Shown piece by piece: positions 62,022-64,000 of a DNA stretch of 64,000 nt. Both the position numbers and the translations under genes were made by a program. The notes beneath the pieces were generated by a model. It was given only the letters and a program-made list of their open reading frames with translations, made no database searches and was not told the origin of the DNA. Location: NCBI GenBank assembly GCA_016711485.1, contig JADJSX010000007.1:186001-250000 (forward strand), in the 5' to 3' direction. Position 1 is the stretch's first letter. Every line of letters starts with the position of its first letter. Source of the DNA: Leptospiraceae bacterium (GTDB lineage Bacteria; Spirochaetota; Leptospiria; Leptospirales; Leptospiraceae).

Positions 62022-64000
62022 AATGTATAACTAAATCCTGCCCAGAATGTTCGTTTTTCTAAGGCAGGAGTTCCATCAGAAACTTCCTTTCCGCCCGCAT
62101 TACTAATCATTGGTGACAAATTTCCTGCGGCTAAAATATTTTTTAGCATGAAATAAATTTCCATATTTTCCATTATTTTATAATTAATACCTAAATTTCC
62201 GATATGGTTTCCTTCCACCCTTTGATTTCTGGGTGAATACCAAGAAGGGTAGTATAAATAAGTCACTGATATTGTTAGTTTGTCAATGGGGTAAAATAAA
62301 GTATGCCACCGAGTGACATTGCTTGGGTAACCTCTGAATTGTCTATTATTTTGATCGCTAGTTAAATAGACACTTTCACTTGTTCCTGAAGAGGACGATA
62401 GTAACTTTACTATTGATTGACTAAATGTGGAAGAAATTTTTCTATTTTTGTAGTTAATGGATATTTCGGCACCACCTTGCCTGATTTCTCCGGGATTATT
62501 TTTATAGAACCAGTATCCATTCCAGTTTCCTGGAACATCATTTCCTAAACGCGGCATAACGCAACCATTCGGACCTAGGTTATTCGTAGATGGTCTATCG
62601 CAATATAAAACACCAACATCGATCACTTTTTCTACTTTATTGAAAAATAAAATATTCTCGATGGATAGATTTGAAGTGAAATTATAGTTTGTCGCAAATT
62701 CAAAACTTCTCATTTTTTCTGGTTTTGTTTTAGGAACATCTTTATAGAATGTGCTGGCAAATCCTTGATTATCGAAGGATGAAGGGATGCTAGATGATTC
62801 TATGTATGGAAAATTTTGAATTCGTAAATGACCGTCACCTTCGAAACCACCTGCATAAGATACCCCTACTACGCCACGAAACCCTTCTTGGTAAGAAAAA
62901 CGGAAACGTAAATCTTTTGTCATTCCATACAGAGCTCCAATTCGAGGAGCTAAATTACTTCCCCAGTAAGGATGTCTGTCATAACGAAAGGCTCCAAAAA
63001 TATCGACCTTGTCAGACAATTTATAAAAATCTTCCATGAAGAAACTTCGTACAGATATACTGCCCGGGTAAACATATCGATTACGTTCATTTGGAGAGAG
63101 TTTATTCGCATCGAGTAATAATGCGTTATCCGATACGTTTTGAGAATAATTGAGGATGTAATTGTTGCCTTCTCCGTTGACTTGTCCCATATCATACTTT
63201 CGATATTCAACACCGATTGCGGCATTATTGTTTTTAATTATATCATTTAGCCCTAGAATAACTGAGCCACCATAACGATATTCTCTTGTGCCGCCTAACG
63301 TGAGTCCTTTTTGACTTCTTAGGAAAATATCATCGACTGTGTAATAGTTTTTAAATTTTAGTGATACTTTATCACTTATTTCGTAAGTGTAAGTACTTGT
63401 TCCACTTTTTATCGTATTTTGGAGTCGATTTCTATCTCGATAAAAATTATACATGTCCCTAGTTTGATTAGTATAAAATCCTGTGAGTTCTAGATTTTTA
63501 TAATTTATTACACCTGTCACAACATCACTATCTGCTCTTTTTAAGCGTGCTCCACTTGTGGCTACGTTTCTTTGAGTGGCTACTGTGTTTTCGCTGTTTC
63601 CAGGATTGGGAGTGTTTGTGTCAAATAGAGGGATTGCATCACCGGGTACGCTGTTTCTTGGAAATAATTGGGTCAATCCATTTCGGAAATCATAATATCC
63701 TTCTTGTCCAGCAAGCGATTGCGATTTTGCCCAACCTTCATTTCTAATTTGTTGCCCATTGTACCTAGCTGTAGAAATTTGAAAAAAAGTTTTTAAATCT
63801 GGATTTTCTTTTCCGCTTCCGCCTGCCTGTAAGGTTCCAGTGGAATAATTGTCTTTTCCAAAATTTCCAGATAGAGAAGTTCCATTCACTGTATTTCCAT
63901 TTTTCGTGATTATATTAATTACTCCTAATAAGGCACCTTGCCCAAGCGTAACGGAGCCTGGACCTCTGATTACTTCAATTCTCTCGATGTAATCCATATT
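62018..64000 (-). CDS. TonB-dependent receptor, N-terminus outside window
   Basis: At least 659 residues of a TonB-dependent receptor. The first residues visible (MDYIERIEVIRGPGSVTLGQ, then LLGVINIITKNG) are the end of the plug domain, so the Met at 63997 is internal and the true start lies beyond the window. The rest is the beta-barrel, ending with an aromatic Phe (WAGFSYTF). It differs from the receptor at 58 kb in barrel sequence, so they are not recent duplicates. Ligand unknown. Confidence 0.85.
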   Translation of the reverse strand, partial: NMDYIERIEVIRGPGSVTLGQGALLGVINIITKNGNTVNGTSLSGNFGKDNYSTGTLQAGGSGKENPDLKTFFQISTARYNGQQIRNEGWAKSQSLAGQEGYYDFRNGLTQLFPRNSVPGDAIPLFDTNTPNPGNSENTVATQRNVATSGARLKRADSDVVTGVINYKNLELTGFYTNQTRDMYNFYRDRNRLQNTIKSGTSTYTYEISDKVSLKFKNYYTVDDIFLRSQKGLTLGGTREYRYGGSVILGLNDIIKNNNAAIGVEYRKYDMGQVNGEGNNYILNYSQNVSDNALLLDANKLSPNERNRYVYPGSISVRSFFMEDFYKLSDKVDIFGAFRYDRHPYWGSNLAPRIGALYGMTKDLRFRFSYQEGFRGVVGVSYAGGFEGDGHLRIQNFPYIESSSIPSSFDNQGFASTFYKDVPKTKPEKMRSFEFATNYNFTSNLSIENILFFNKVEKVIDVGVLYCDRPSTNNLGPNGCVMPRLGNDVPGNWNGYWFYKNNPGEIRQGGAEISINYKNRKISSTFSQSIVKLLSSSSGTSESVYLTSDQNNRQFRGYPSNVTRWHTLFYPIDKLTISVTYLYYPSWYSPRNQRVEGNHIGNLGINYKIMENMEIYFMLKNILAAGNLSPMISNAGGKEVSDGTPALEKRTFWAGFSYTF

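Noticed and set aside
1..64000. CRISPR arrays, tRNA and rRNA genes
   Set aside because: No regularly spaced direct repeats with unique spacers and no tRNA cloverleaf or rRNA-like conserved stretch were noticed on either strand. The only regular repeats are the coding repeats at 52204-52971.

Overview
The window looks like part of a Leptospira-type spirochaete genome: low GC, intergenic DNA rich in A/T runs, many short-signal lipoproteins, and lineage-typical families such as a DUF1564 protein, a DUF1574-like SGNH protein beside MBOAT acyltransferases, split Bat loci next to htpG, and a hemK-hemR-hemE-hemN operon. From memory, asd, metF and heme genes are carried by the small second chromosome (CII) of Leptospira. 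Here asd, metF and hem genes share the window with a parA-parB-rep module, so I infer CII or a CII-derived replicon with its origin near 49.8-50.3 kb. Gene direction fits: most genes left of this point read leftward (about 31.5-48.1 kb almost without exception) and genes at 48.3-55.3 kb read rightward.

Layout. 0-7.1 kb: the 5' end of an exported protein, a repeat-rich intergenic stretch with a 123-bp MITE-like element, then a GbsR/MarR-type regulator behind a long perfect palindrome, four small Cys-containing lipoproteins, a TonB-dependent receptor and its own ExbB-ExbD-TonB. 7.2-12.9 kb: an unknown protein and a MoxR-DUF58-BatA-BatB operon. 13.0-15.4 kb: an unusual fusion of a nicotinamidase/isochorismatase-like domain, a phosphotransferase-like kinase domain and a dual-specificity phosphatase. 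15.5-21.2 kb: an acyl-CoA dehydrogenase and the hemKR-hemEN operon. 21.6-29.3 kb: DUF1564, HtpG-BatD-BatC, a secreted nuclease-like protein, a methyltransferase and a membrane protein. 29.3-31.3 kb: the B12-dependent mutase MeaA/Ecm.

31.6-43.6 kb is a leftward block combining cell-surface acylation (an SGNH-MBOAT fusion, a DUF1574-like SGNH protein and a second MBOAT), a monofunctional transglycosylase, pyruvate kinase and Asd. 43.7-48.1 kb holds a zinc-ribbon protein, a DEDDh exonuclease, and an unknown leftward operon made of a degenerate NtrC-like regulator, two paralogous small proteins and a short protein. 48.3-51.2 kb is parA-parB, a structured 440-bp noncoding region and a Rep-like gene. 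51.3-55.3 kb holds a tail-fibre-like repeat protein, metF and a lipoprotein. 55.5-64 kb holds a membrane glycosyltransferase-like protein, a helical-repeat protein, and two TonB-dependent receptors with small lipoproteins.

The best candidates for new biology are the three-domain fusion (13.0-15.4 kb), the origin region with paired TCGGA/TCCGA palindromes around parAB, the regulator-plus-paralogues operon beside it, the phage-fibre-like protein with no signal peptide, and two families of small noncoding repeats. All functional calls come from reading the sequence; no database search was possible.
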